DNA from: Chersky-840 sp050011815
GTDB taxonomy: Bacteria > Actinomycetota > Acidimicrobiia > Acidimicrobiales > UBA8190
Reading direction: 5' to 3'
DNA: 64,000 bases
Assembly: GCA_050011815.1 (NCBI GenBank)
Contig: JBEKIJ010000016.1
Coordinates: 1 to 64,000 of the forward strand
The translations under genes were made by a program, and so were the position numbers. Numbering within the stretch: position 1 is the stretch's first letter; the number at the start of each line of letters is the position of its first letter. Below are positions 1-7,918 of this stretch, piece after piece. The notes below the pieces were generated by a model. That model was not told where the DNA came from, made no database searches, and was given only the letters and a program-made list of their open reading frames with translations.

Positions 1-447
1 ACCTCCGGTTCCACCGTCACGGTGCTGCCGGTGGGGACGTTCAGCTCCTCGGCACCCGAGTTCGCCTGGGTGCAGGGAACCAGCGCCACGACCGGTGGGT
101 GCTTCACCTCGAGCGCCAGCAATTGCGTCAGCGAGCAGGTTGTCGACGCCTCGAACGCCGGTGACAGCCAGGGCATCGTCTTGGCGGTCTACAGCCCCAA
201 GACGGCGACATGCTGGTACGCGCTGGACCTCGAGTCCACGCCTTCCATCATCGCTGGAGACACCAGCTACACGCCGTTCTGGCAGACCGGGCACGTCCCG
301 AGTGGTGCTTCTACGGCTGGCGTGTTCTACGCCAAGAAGACCGGCTCCAGCGTGAGTGCCACGAACTGCAACGCCTTCTGGGCCGTCGGCACCGCCGCGA
401 CCTTCAGTTGGGGTCAGAGCTACTCGTCACCGGGTACCGCAGCGTAA
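1..447 (+). CDS. Type IV prepilin-like protein, C-terminal part (5' end outside window)
   Basis: The reading frame is open from the first base and ends at a TAA at 445-447. The translated 148 residues match the C-terminal two thirds of the complete prepilin at 788-1489 almost exactly. The differences I see are one Asn missing in the SASN/NCVS stretch, a TATCWYAL versus THTCWYAA change, and a few silent bases. The missing N-terminus should therefore carry the prepilin leader and hydrophobic helix seen in the second copy. The visible part is the globular head, with Cys residues that could form disulfides. It would be exported and assembled into, or sit in, a type IV pilus-like fibre. No pilus assembly gene is visible; any would lie to the left of the window. 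Confidence 0.85.
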   Translation, partial: TSGSTVTVLPVGTFSSSAPEFAWVQGTSATTGGCFTSSASNCVSEQVVDASNAGDSQGIVLAVYSPKTATCWYALDLESTPSIIAGDTSYTPFWQTGHVPSGASTAGVFYAKKTGSSVSATNCNAFWAVGTAATFSWGQSYSSPGTAA

Positions 448-787
448 GCGGTTCCCTCCAAAGCGCCCGGCCTGTGCGGTCGGACGCTGAGGAAAGTTCA
501 AACTGACGATGGCCCCCGCTACGGCGGGGGCCATCGTCGCGCCTTGGCCGGCCCTCACGAGAGCTCACCATCAGGACCGGATGTGATTGCCGGTGTCCGA
601 CCGCTTCTTCGGCGTTCGCGGATCGAGCCCCACAAGGATCGCGTCTCCATCGAAGTGCCGGTGGAGCAGAACGTGTTCGTGGAGCGGAATCAGGTGCCCC
701 TCTCCTCAGGGAAATCCCAGATAGAAAGCCATTTTTTCAAGCAATAGATGCTCAAGAATCGAGCGAGGGACGACGAAGTTTCGACAC
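448..787. other. Intergenic region between the two prepilin genes
   Basis: The first ~90 bases, up to and including the hairpin at 505-538, are similar to the region after the second pilin gene, so they belong to the duplicated unit. From about 540 the sequence is unique. The stretch around 725-765 is AT-richer than its surroundings and lies 25-60 bases before the ATG of the second gene, so it is the likely promoter area. I cannot name convincing -35/-10 boxes. I see no credible gene here. Confidence 0.5.
505..538 (+). terminator. Hairpin terminator after prepilin copy 1
   Basis: A perfect 15-bp stem (GACGATGGCCCCCGC at 505-519 pairing with 524-538) closes a 4-base TACG loop, 57 bases after the stop codon. 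There is no clear T-run, which is common in very GC-rich genomes. The same arms recur after the second pilin gene. Confidence 0.8.
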
Positions 788-1489
788 ATGATTACGCCAA
801 TGCCACCAACCCAATGGGACAGGACGGGCACCGACCCGCGGGCCGGTCGCCCCGACGAAGGCTTCACCTTGATCGAACTGATGGTCGTGCTGTTGATCAT
901 CGCCATCCTGCTCGCCATCGCCATCCCCACGTTCCTCGGGGTAGCCAACTCGGCTGGCGACCGTGCGGCGCAGTCCAACCTGACCAACGCACTGACCGAA
1001 GCCAAGGCCATTTACCAGAACTCGGCCGAGTACGCCACGACCTCCGGTTCCACCGTCACGGTGCTGCCGGTGGGGACGTTCAGCTCCTCGGCACCCGAGT
1101 TCGCCTGGGTGCAGGGAACCAGCGCCACGACCGGTGGGTGCTTCACCTCGAGCGCCAGCAACAACTGCGTCAGCGAGCAGGTTGTCGACGCCTCGAACGC
1201 CGGTGACAGCCAGGGCATCGTCTTGGCGGTCTACAGCCCGAAGACCCACACGTGCTGGTATGCGGCCGACCTCGAGTCCACGCCATCCATCATCGCCGGA
1301 GACACCAGCTACACGCCGTTCTGGCAGACCGGGCACGTCCCCAGTGGTGCTTCTACTGCTGGTGTGTTCTACGCCAAGAAGACCGGCTCCAGCGTGAGTG
1401 CGACGAACTGCAACGCCTTCTGGGCCGTCGGCACCGCCGCGACCTTCAGTTGGGGTCAGAGCTACTCGTCACCGGGTACCGCAGCGTAA
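788..1489 (+). CDS. Type IV prepilin-like protein, full-length tandem copy
   Basis: The 233-residue product begins with a 25-residue hydrophilic leader ending in RPDEG. This is followed by FTLIELMVVLLIIAILLAIA, a textbook class III (type IV) prepilin signal: cleavage by prepilin peptidase between Gly25 and Phe26, Phe at mature position 1 and Glu at mature position 5. A single hydrophobic helix (residues ~26-50) is followed by a Ser/Thr-rich globular head with several Cys. ATG 788 gives a normal-length leader; ATG 800 (Met5) is a possible alternative and the ribosome site is weak. It is a near-copy of the upstream partial gene. Whether it is a major pilin or a pseudopilin cannot be decided here. 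Confidence 0.9.
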   Translation: MITPMPPTQWDRTGTDPRAGRPDEGFTLIELMVVLLIIAILLAIAIPTFLGVANSAGDRAAQSNLTNALTEAKAIYQNSAEYATTSGSTVTVLPVGTFSSSAPEFAWVQGTSATTGGCFTSSASNNCVSEQVVDASNAGDSQGIVLAVYSPKTHTCWYAADLESTPSIIAGDTSYTPFWQTGHVPSGASTAGVFYAKKTGSSVSATNCNAFWAVGTAATFSWGQSYSSPGTAA

Positions 1490-1544
1490 GCGGTTCCCTC
1501 CTAACGTCCGGCCTGGGGCCGAGACGCGGACGATAGGTCGAACT

Positions 1545-1578
1545 GACGATGGCCCCCGCCGCAGCGGGGGCCATCGTC
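1545..1578 (+). terminator. Hairpin terminator after prepilin copy 2
   Basis: A perfect 15-bp stem (1545-1559 with 1564-1578) closes a 4-base loop (CGCA). Its arms are identical to those of the terminator after copy 1, so the duplication included the terminator. A run of C follows rather than T. It also separates the pilin gene from the convergent protease gene. Confidence 0.8.
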
Positions 1579-1640
1579 GTCTCCCCCCCGAGAGATCTCG
1601 AGAAGATGCCGGCCCTGATCGGCGCGCCGGGGCGCTGGGC

Positions 1641-3569
1641 TCAGTGGGGCTGTGTGGGCAGAGCGCTCGTCACCGGTCCGGCCGAGGCGATCACGTCGAG
1701 GATCTCGTTCCCGACGAGCTCGTCGCGCTCGAGCAGGGAATCGCGCAGGGTCTCGATGACGTGGCGGTTGGCCTCGAGCATGGCGCGGACCTCGTCCTTG
1801 GCCCCGCGCAACAGCGCCTCGACCTCGTCGCGACCGGCGTCGGTCGAGGTGACCTTGGTCACGATGTTGCCGGGCATGTCGAGCGCGGCGGCGGAGATGA
1901 GGGTGCTTCCCATTCCCAGGGTCCCCACCATTTGGCACGCCGCGGTGGTGGCGGCCTGAAGGTCCGACGCCACCCCCGAGCTCGTCTCCCCGAAGAACAT
2001 CTCCTCGGCCACCATGCCCCCGAAGGCGATCTGGATGAGGGCCTCGATCTCGGTGCGGGTCTTGGTGAAGCGCTCCTCCTCCGCCGAGTGCGACAGGAGC
2101 CCGAGGGCGTCCTTGCGCTTCACGATGGAGAGAACCTCCATCTTGCGGCCCTTGCCCACCAGCCACGCCACCGTGGCATGACCCGACTCGTGGGTGGCGA
2201 TGGTGCGCCGTTCCGCCTCGGCGTACTCGACGGGCTGGGCCAGGCCGATCTCCTCGGTCATCTTGGCCTGCTGGATGTCGTCCCATCCGAGCCCGGTGCC
2301 GTTGCGGCGCAGGGCCCACACGAGGGCCTCGTCGAGGAGGTGCTCGAGCATCACCGGCGAGTAGCCGAAGGTCATGGCGGCCAGGGTGTCGCGCTTGGCG
2401 GGGTCGTCGAGCTCGGGCTCGTGGGCCTTCTTGGCCAGGTAGTAGTCGAGGATCTCGCGCCGTCCCGACTTCGACGGCAGGTCGAAGTAGATGGACCGGT
2501 CGAAGCGGCCCGGCCGCACCAGGGCGGGGTCGAGATCCGCGGCGCGGTTGGTGGCGCCGATGACGAGGATGTTGGCCGGCGGCGTCGGCGGCTTGGTCAG
2601 GTGGTGGCTCGACGGGAGCCAGGCGTTGACGATGTCGATCAGTGCGCCCCGGAACCGGACCGACAACGGGGGCTGGTCGAAGGACTGCAGCTGGATCAGC
2701 AGCTCGTTGACCACCCCGGCCACGCCGTCGTGGTGCCGGCCCGAGCCGCCCATCCCGCCCCGGGCTCCCCCGATGGCGTCGATCTCCTCGATGAAGCCCA
2801 GCGCACCGCCCTCGCGGCGGGCGTACTTGCGGAGCTCTTTGAAGTACGACCGGATCTTGCGGTTGGTCTGCCCGTAGAACATGGACTGGAAGGCGGAGGA
2901 GGAGACGAAGAGGAAGGGCACGCCCGCCTCGGCGGCCATGGCCTTGGCCATGTAGGTCTTGCCCGTGCCCGGTGGGCCTTCGAAGAGGATGGCCCGGCGG
3001 GCCGATCCCCCCATGTGATCGGCGAAGGTGCGGTGCGCCAGGAAGAGGTTGAGCGTCTTGATGACCTCGTCGACGACCACGGGCGCGCCCACCACGTCGT
3101 CGAAGCGGACGTCGATCTCATTGGGGCGGTACAGGACATGGGGAGACCGACCGGCTCCGAGCATCGGGACGACCATCACCGCGCACAGGACCAGGATGAG
3201 GAGGAATCCCGGGAGGTAGGGGACCATGCTCGACGGGATGTGGGGGAACCCGAAGGGGCCCCGGTGCAGCACGGTGGCCCGCACCACGAACCAGACGGCG
3301 AAGGGAGTGAGGATCAGGGCGACCCGGCGCATCTTCCCCTGGCGCACGCGCTCACGGTGCGCACCGACGTCGGCGGTGGTGACGCCCATGACCCCGGACT
3401 GGCCCAGTGACCGCAGGGCCGCGGCGTGGGTCTCGGTCTCGACCCCGGTCCGGGTCTCGGTCTCTGGCTCGTCTGCGGGAGCGAGGTCCGCCGGAGCAGA
3501 GGCCGTGTCTGTCTGGACGCCGCCGTGCAGAAGGCGACGGCGGTCCCCCCGGTTCCCTCGACTGTTCAT
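1641..3569 (-). CDS. FtsH-like membrane-anchored AAA+ zinc metalloprotease
   Basis: The 642-residue protein has a charged N-terminus, two predicted membrane helices (~83-101 and ~116-138), an AAA+ domain with Walker A GPPGTGKT (198-205), the second region of homology with RPGRFDR (~352-358), and an M41 peptidase domain with HESGH (460-464) and the likely third zinc ligand Asp536 in SGVASDLQ. Length and layout match FtsH, which degrades membrane and short-lived proteins. Two oddities stand out. The Walker B segment reads FIEEID, with Glu where FtsH has the Mg-binding Asp, and about 28 extra residues (~302-330) lie between Walker B and the second region of homology. It may be a divergent paralogue rather than the housekeeping FtsH. 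Start ATG has GGGTGAAGG upstream. Confidence 0.88.
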   Translation of the reverse strand: MNSRGNRGDRRRLLHGGVQTDTASAPADLAPADEPETETRTGVETETHAAALRSLGQSGVMGVTTADVGAHRERVRQGKMRRVALILTPFAVWFVVRATVLHRGPFGFPHIPSSMVPYLPGFLLILVLCAVMVVPMLGAGRSPHVLYRPNEIDVRFDDVVGAPVVVDEVIKTLNLFLAHRTFADHMGGSARRAILFEGPPGTGKTYMAKAMAAEAGVPFLFVSSSAFQSMFYGQTNRKIRSYFKELRKYARREGGALGFIEEIDAIGGARGGMGGSGRHHDGVAGVVNELLIQLQSFDQPPLSVRFRGALIDIVNAWLPSSHHLTKPPTPPANILVIGATNRAADLDPALVRPGRFDRSIYFDLPSKSGRREILDYYLAKKAHEPELDDPAKRDTLAAMTFGYSPVMLEHLLDEALVWALRRNGTGLGWDDIQQAKMTEEIGLAQPVEYAEAERRTIATHESGHATVAWLVGKGRKMEVLSIVKRKDALGLLSHSAEEERFTKTRTEIEALIQIAFGGMVAEEMFFGETSSGVASDLQAATTAACQMVGTLGMGSTLISAAALDMPGNIVTKVTSTDAGRDEVEALLRGAKDEVRAMLEANRHVIETLRDSLLERDELVGNEILDVIASAGPVTSALPTQPH

Positions 3570-3725
3570 GCCTTCACCCTCGCCCCCGGCGTCATGTCCT
3601 AGGTCCCGCTCGGGCGGGTGGTTGACGCAACGGCACCACTCTCCGCGTCCGTTCTAACCCGTGCCCCAACGAGGGATCAACTTGGCCCCAACACGGCCAT
3701 CGGCTCGCTCACCTGCTCGTCCGGT

Positions 3726-3753
3726 CGGGCCTGGCCCGGCCAGGACAGGCCCG
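3726..3753 (-). terminator. Possible terminator downstream of the carboxyltransferase gene
   Basis: An 8-bp inverted repeat (CGGGCCTG at 3726-3733, CAGGCCCG at 3746-3753) contains an alternative inner hairpin, CCTGG/CCAGG. It lies just past the stop of the minus-strand gene ending at 3760 and before the protease start. There is no T-run, and in DNA this GC-rich such repeats also occur by chance. Confidence 0.35.
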
Positions 3754-3759
3754 GGCGCC

Positions 3760-5157
3760 TCACATGGGACCGGCGTCGTGCTTCCGGCCGGGAAGGAGCT
3801 CGCGCCGGGTCGCCAGCAGGCTGAGGGCGCGGTGCAAGGCGCCCCGGGTGTCGGCGGGGTCGACGACCTCGTCGACGAAACCCCGCTCGGCCGCCACCCA
3901 GGGGGTGAGGAGCTCGGCGTCGTAGCGCTCCTCGAGGAGCCGGCGCTCGTCGGTGTCGGCGTGGCGGTGGAGGATCTGGACCGCCCCCGGGGCGCCCATC
4001 ACGGCGATCTCCGCCGACGGCCACGCCAGGCAGACGTCGTTGCCGATGCCCTTGGAGTCCATCACGATGTAGGCCCCCCCGTACGCCTTGCGGAGCACGA
4101 TGCAGACGCGCGGCACGGTCGCCTCGGCGTAGGCGAAGGCGAGCTCGGCGCCGTGGCGGATCATCCCCCGCCACTCGAGGTCCTTACCGGGAAGGAACCC
4201 CGGCGTGTCGACCAGGGTGACGATGGGCAGGTTGAAGGCGTCGCAGAAGTGGACGAAGCGGGCTCCTTTCTGCGAGGCGGGGATGTCGAGGGTGCCGGCC
4301 AGGACCCGGGGCTGGTTGGCCACCACGCCGACGGGCATGCCGCCCACGCTGGCCAGCGCGGTGACGAGATGGGCGGCCCACCCCGCCCGCAGCTCCAGGA
4401 TCTCGCCGTCGTCCACGATGGCCCGCACCACGTCGCGCACGTCGTAGGAGGCCGATGCCGCGGCGGGGACGAGGTCGCGCAGGGTGGGCGTGGCCCGGCC
4501 GGTGGGGTCCTCGGAGAGGATGCGAGGCGGCTCGGCGTCGGTGTTGTCAGGCAGGAAGTCGAGGACGGACTCGATCAACCCGTCGACGGCGGCCGTGTCG
4601 GCGGCCAGCAGGGCACACAGCCCGCTGGAGCGGGCGTGCATCGCCGCTCCACCGAGGTCGTGCAGGCTCACGCGCATGCCGGTGAACCCCTCCACCGCGT
4701 CGGGGCCCGACACGAAGGCGAAGGCGTCGGGTGTCATCACCGCCACGTCGGCCAGGCCCAGCAGGAGCGCGGGTCCCGAGATGGCCGCACCGGTGACGGC
4801 GGCGAGGACGGGCACCGACCCCGAGCACGCCGCGATGGCGGCTGCGGCCCGGCCCCAACCGTGCAGGGCGTCGATGCCCTCGGCGACCTCGGATCCCGAC
4901 GATGACAGCACCACCACCAGGGGGACACGCTCGTCGAGCGCCACGCGCGCCGCCTCGGCGATGGTGTCACCGTCTGCCTGGGTGAGCGCACCGCGGTGGT
5001 GCCCGGAGACCGAGCGGGCCTGGACGACCCGGCGCCCGCCCAGGGTCTCGACCGAGGCGCGCACCGAGCCGGGCACGTGCGAGCGCAGCGGGAGGTTCGA
5101 CCGTGGGCCCGAAGAAGGGGGAGCCGAGGACCCGGGAACCAGGGATACGGTCGCCAC
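3760..5157 (-). CDS. Biotin-dependent carboxyltransferase subunit (AccD/PccB family)
   Basis: The 465-residue protein has the features of acyl-CoA carboxylase beta subunits. These include a segment with VDTPGFLPGKDLEWRGMIR followed by AYGGAYIVM and an AEIAVMGAPGAVQILH block, and the typical C-terminus TRRELLPGRKH. These enzymes transfer CO2 from carboxybiotin to acetyl-, propionyl- or another acyl-CoA. At ~465 residues it is somewhat shorter than the usual ~510-530, mainly at the N-terminus. No biotin carboxylase/carrier subunit is adjacent, so the partner must be elsewhere; the substrate cannot be read from sequence. The start is GTG at 5157 with a weak ribosome site. A biotin synthase gene lies 20 kb away in the same window. 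Confidence 0.85.
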   Translation of the reverse strand: MATVSLVPGSSAPPSSGPRSNLPLRSHVPGSVRASVETLGGRRVVQARSVSGHHRGALTQADGDTIAEAARVALDERVPLVVVLSSSGSEVAEGIDALHGWGRAAAAIAACSGSVPVLAAVTGAAISGPALLLGLADVAVMTPDAFAFVSGPDAVEGFTGMRVSLHDLGGAAMHARSSGLCALLAADTAAVDGLIESVLDFLPDNTDAEPPRILSEDPTGRATPTLRDLVPAAASASYDVRDVVRAIVDDGEILELRAGWAAHLVTALASVGGMPVGVVANQPRVLAGTLDIPASQKGARFVHFCDAFNLPIVTLVDTPGFLPGKDLEWRGMIRHGAELAFAYAEATVPRVCIVLRKAYGGAYIVMDSKGIGNDVCLAWPSAEIAVMGAPGAVQILHRHADTDERRLLEERYDAELLTPWVAAERGFVDEVVDPADTRGALHRALSLLATRRELLPGRKHDAGPM

Positions 5158-5289
5158 CGGTGCTCATGTTAGGAGTCCGGCCCCGTCATGACGTGCCCAC
5201 CTCGTGACGGGCCGGAGGGCCGGACCGAGGGCTCTGTGTCACGATCTGTCGCACCGGGGCCGAAGGGGTGCCGGAGGGGTGTGGTGGCG

Positions 5290-6342
5290 ATGCGTGCATG
5301 TGTGATGCGACAGGGTCGGCTGGTGGTCGACGACACCGAGGACCCCCGCCCCGAGACGGGCCAGATGCTGGTGCGGATCCTGGCCTGTGGGATCTGCGGG
5401 TCCGACCTCCACTTCCTGACTCACGGGGGGACGATGGTGTCGATGACCGACGACATGCTCCCCTCCATGGGCGAACACGCCATGGGGATGGCGCCGATCG
5501 ACTTGTCACGCGACATCGTGATGGGTCACGAATTCTGCGCCGAGGTCGTGGAGCTCGGTCCCGAGACCACCGGGCCCGAGCCCGGGGCGCGCGTGGTGTC
5601 GGTGCCCGTGCTGTTGTCTTCCACCGGGCTGCACCAGTTGGCGTACAACAACGCCTACCCCGGTGGGTACGCGCAGTACATGCTCCTGTCCCCGGCACTG
5701 GCCCTCGAGGTCCCCAACGGGCTCGACTCTCGCCCCGCCGCGCTCACCGAGCCGCTGGCGGTGGGCATCCACGGCGTGGCCCGGTCCGGCGCCACGCCGC
5801 GTGACAGCGCCGTGGTGGTGGGGTGCGGGCCGGTCGGGCTGGCGGTCATCGCGGCGCTGCGCGCCGTCGGCGTCGAGTCCATCGTGGCAGCCGACCTGTC
5901 CCCGACACGCCGGGCCATGGCGCTCACCATGGGGGCCACGGCGGCGGTGGACCCGGCCGAGGAGGGGGTGGTCGATGCCTGGCGCCGACACGACGGGCGT
6001 CGCCCCCTGGTGGCGTTCGAGGCGGTCGGGGTGCCCGGCATGTTGCAACAGTTGCTGGCGGAGCTGCCGCCGGGAACCCGGGTGGCGGTGGTGGGGGTGT
6101 GCATGGAGCCCGACCGGATCCTGCCCTTCTACGCCATCGCCAAGGAGTTGTCGGTGCATTTCGCCCTGGCTTACGGCGTCGACGAGTTCGCCGGCGCGCT
6201 GCGGGCCCTGGCCGAGGGGGAGATCGACGCGTCGCCCATGATCACGGGGACCGTCGACCTCGACGGCGTGCCCGGCGCCTTCGAGGCGCTCGCCCACCCC
6301 GACGAGCACGTGAAGATCCTCGTGGAGCCAGCGCCGACGTGA
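5290..6342 (+). CDS. Zinc-dependent alcohol dehydrogenase family (MDR) oxidoreductase
   Basis: The 350-residue medium-chain dehydrogenase/reductase has the catalytic zinc ligands in CGICGSDLHF and GHEFCAEV, then a Rossmann NAD(P) site (VVGCGPVGLAVIAALRAVG) followed by AADLSPTRR. The four-Cys structural zinc loop common in many alcohol dehydrogenases appears to be missing, since the segment after GARVV has no Cys cluster. I chose ATG 5290 because GGAGGGG at 5273-5279 sits 10 bases upstream; GTGs at 5281 and 5284 are in frame but too close. The gene is divergent from the carboxyltransferase. Its stop overlaps the next start (GTGA), so it is cotranscribed with the membrane protein and lipoprotein. 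The substrate is unknown. Confidence 0.85.
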   Translation: MRACVMRQGRLVVDDTEDPRPETGQMLVRILACGICGSDLHFLTHGGTMVSMTDDMLPSMGEHAMGMAPIDLSRDIVMGHEFCAEVVELGPETTGPEPGARVVSVPVLLSSTGLHQLAYNNAYPGGYAQYMLLSPALALEVPNGLDSRPAALTEPLAVGIHGVARSGATPRDSAVVVGCGPVGLAVIAALRAVGVESIVAADLSPTRRAMALTMGATAAVDPAEEGVVDAWRRHDGRRPLVAFEAVGVPGMLQQLLAELPPGTRVAVVGVCMEPDRILPFYAIAKELSVHFALAYGVDEFAGALRALAEGEIDASPMITGTVDLDGVPGAFEALAHPDEHVKILVEPAPT

Positions 6343-7421
6343 CGGCGCCGGCGTCGAGGCGTTCGTGGCTTCGGCGCACCTGGCCGTGGTTGAAGTACAT
6401 CGTCGGGTTGGCGCTCGCCGGCCTCGCCCTGTGGGCGCTCACCGGACGCACGGGCGAGCTCTCGGGGGCATCGAGCTATCTCGATCACCTCCGGTGGTGG
6501 TGGCTGGTGCTGGCCGTGGTGGCCGAGGGTGGGTCGCTGGTGGCCTTCGCCGTGATGCAGCAGCGCCTGCTCGAGGCGGGCCGGGTGCATGTGCCCACGG
6601 GCTGGCTCACCGGGGTCACGGTGGCCGCCACGGCCATCGCCAACTCCATGCCGGCGGGCCCGCTCGTGTCCGCCGTGTTCACCTTCGGCCAGTACCGCCG
6701 GCGCGGCGCCGACGAGGCCTTGGCGGGGTGGACCCTGGCCGCGGTGTTCGTGGCCGCCTCGGTGACCCTGGCGCTCGTGGCCGCGGTCGGGGTGACCGTG
6801 GCGGGCGCCGAGGGGGCTGGCCTCGACCTGGTGGGGGTGACCGTCGCCGTCCTGGTGGGGGCGATCGCCATGGGTGCGGTCTTCCTCCAGCGCCGGGCCC
6901 TGGTGTGGTTGGTGTCGGGGTTCGTGCGCGTCACCCGCCGGGTGTCGGGGTGGCCGGGGGGGGAGCTGGCGGTGCACGTCGACCGGATCATCACCCGGCT
7001 CACCGTGGTCACCCTCGACCTCCGCCAGGTCCTGGCCGTCGTGGGGTGGGGGGTGGCCAACTGGGTCCTCGACTGCGGGTGCCTGGCGCTGTCGTTCCTG
7101 GCCATCGGGGCGGGGATCCCGTGGCGGGGCCTGCTCCTCGCCTACGGGGCCGGTCAGCTCGCCGCCAACCTGCCCATCACCCCGGGCGGACTCGGGGTGG
7201 TCGAGGGGAGCCTCACCATCGCGCTGGTCACTTTCGGCGGCGCCGAGGACTCGACGGTGGCGGCGGTCTTTCTGTACCGGATCCTGAGTTTCTGGGCCGA
7301 GCTGCCGGTGGGCTGGGCCACGTGGGGGGCGCTCGTGTGGACGGGACGGTCGCTGCGGCCGCGGGCGGCGCGCGCCGGGGGTGTCGAGGGGGACAATGTG
7401 GTGGAGGAGGCAGCGTCATGA
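6339..7421 (+). CDS. Flippase-like polytopic membrane protein (LPG synthase TM region/UPF0104 type)
   Basis: The 360-residue protein has about eight hydrophobic segments. Its C-terminal half contains YGAGQLAANLPITPGGLGVVEG, characteristic of the lysylphosphatidylglycerol synthetase transmembrane (AglD/UPF0104) family, whose members are thought to move or modify lipids. It lacks the C-terminal aminoacyl-transferase domain of MprF, so it is only the membrane module. It starts with GTG 6339 overlapping the previous stop by 4 bases. Its own stop overlaps the next ATG, giving a three-gene translationally coupled unit. Confidence 0.8.
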   Translation: MTAPASRRSWLRRTWPWLKYIVGLALAGLALWALTGRTGELSGASSYLDHLRWWWLVLAVVAEGGSLVAFAVMQQRLLEAGRVHVPTGWLTGVTVAATAIANSMPAGPLVSAVFTFGQYRRRGADEALAGWTLAAVFVAASVTLALVAAVGVTVAGAEGAGLDLVGVTVAVLVGAIAMGAVFLQRRALVWLVSGFVRVTRRVSGWPGGELAVHVDRIITRLTVVTLDLRQVLAVVGWGVANWVLDCGCLALSFLAIGAGIPWRGLLLAYGAGQLAANLPITPGGLGVVEGSLTIALVTFGGAEDSTVAAVFLYRILSFWAELPVGWATWGALVWTGRSLRPRAARAGGVEGDNVVEEAAS

Positions 7422-7918
7422 CGGTTCTGCGCCGAGGCGGGCTGCGGAGACTCGTCGCCATCGGGCTGGTCGCTTTGGGTCCGTTGTGGCTGGCGGGCTG
7501 CACCGCGGCGCGCGACACCCTGGGGACGAACTCGAGCCCGTGCTTCCGGGCGCTGGCGCTGGCCGAGGACGCCGTGCACGACCGGGGGAAGTTCGCCGGG
7601 GTCCGCCTCGTGTCGGACTCGACGCTCGACAAGGGAAGTCATTTCGAGAACGTGCTCAAGCAGCGTTCGTCGACCCCGCTCCACAATCTGTGCCTCGTCG
7701 CCTATCGCGGCAGCTACCGACCCAGTCAGGTGAAGAGGCCGGCCGGGAAGGAGCCGGCCTCGGGTGTGGGCCACTTCGCCATCGTGGTGGTCTCCACGCC
7801 ACAGAACGACCTGTTGGCCACGTTCGTGCTCGAGAAGGAACCGGTCCGGTTCCGACATCTGGCCTTGGGCGCGCGGCTCGGCACGGTGCCAGGCCCCGGA
7901 GCCTCAGCCGTGGGGTGA
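7418..7918 (+). CDS. Putative lipoprotein of unknown function
   Basis: The 166-residue product has a basic N-terminus, a hydrophobic stretch and the lipobox LAGC (Cys at ~28), so it is probably lipid-anchored on the outer face of the membrane. I do not recognise the mature domain. It contains two further Cys (in SPCFRALAL and HNLCLVAYRG) that could pair outside the cell. The ATG overlaps the stop of the membrane protein gene (ATGA). Its 3' end overlaps the convergent CtaG-like gene by 15 bases. Confidence 0.7.
   Translation: MTVLRRGGLRRLVAIGLVALGPLWLAGCTAARDTLGTNSSPCFRALALAEDAVHDRGKFAGVRLVSDSTLDKGSHFENVLKQRSSTPLHNLCLVAYRGSYRPSQVKRPAGKEPASGVGHFAIVVVSTPQNDLLATFVLEKEPVRFRHLALGARLGTVPGPGASAVG

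Noticed and set aside
1398..3410. A 670-codon open frame on the + strand opposite the FtsH-like protease
   Set aside because: The real protease has Walker A, zinc motif and membrane helices on the other strand; the opposite frame lacks any domain.
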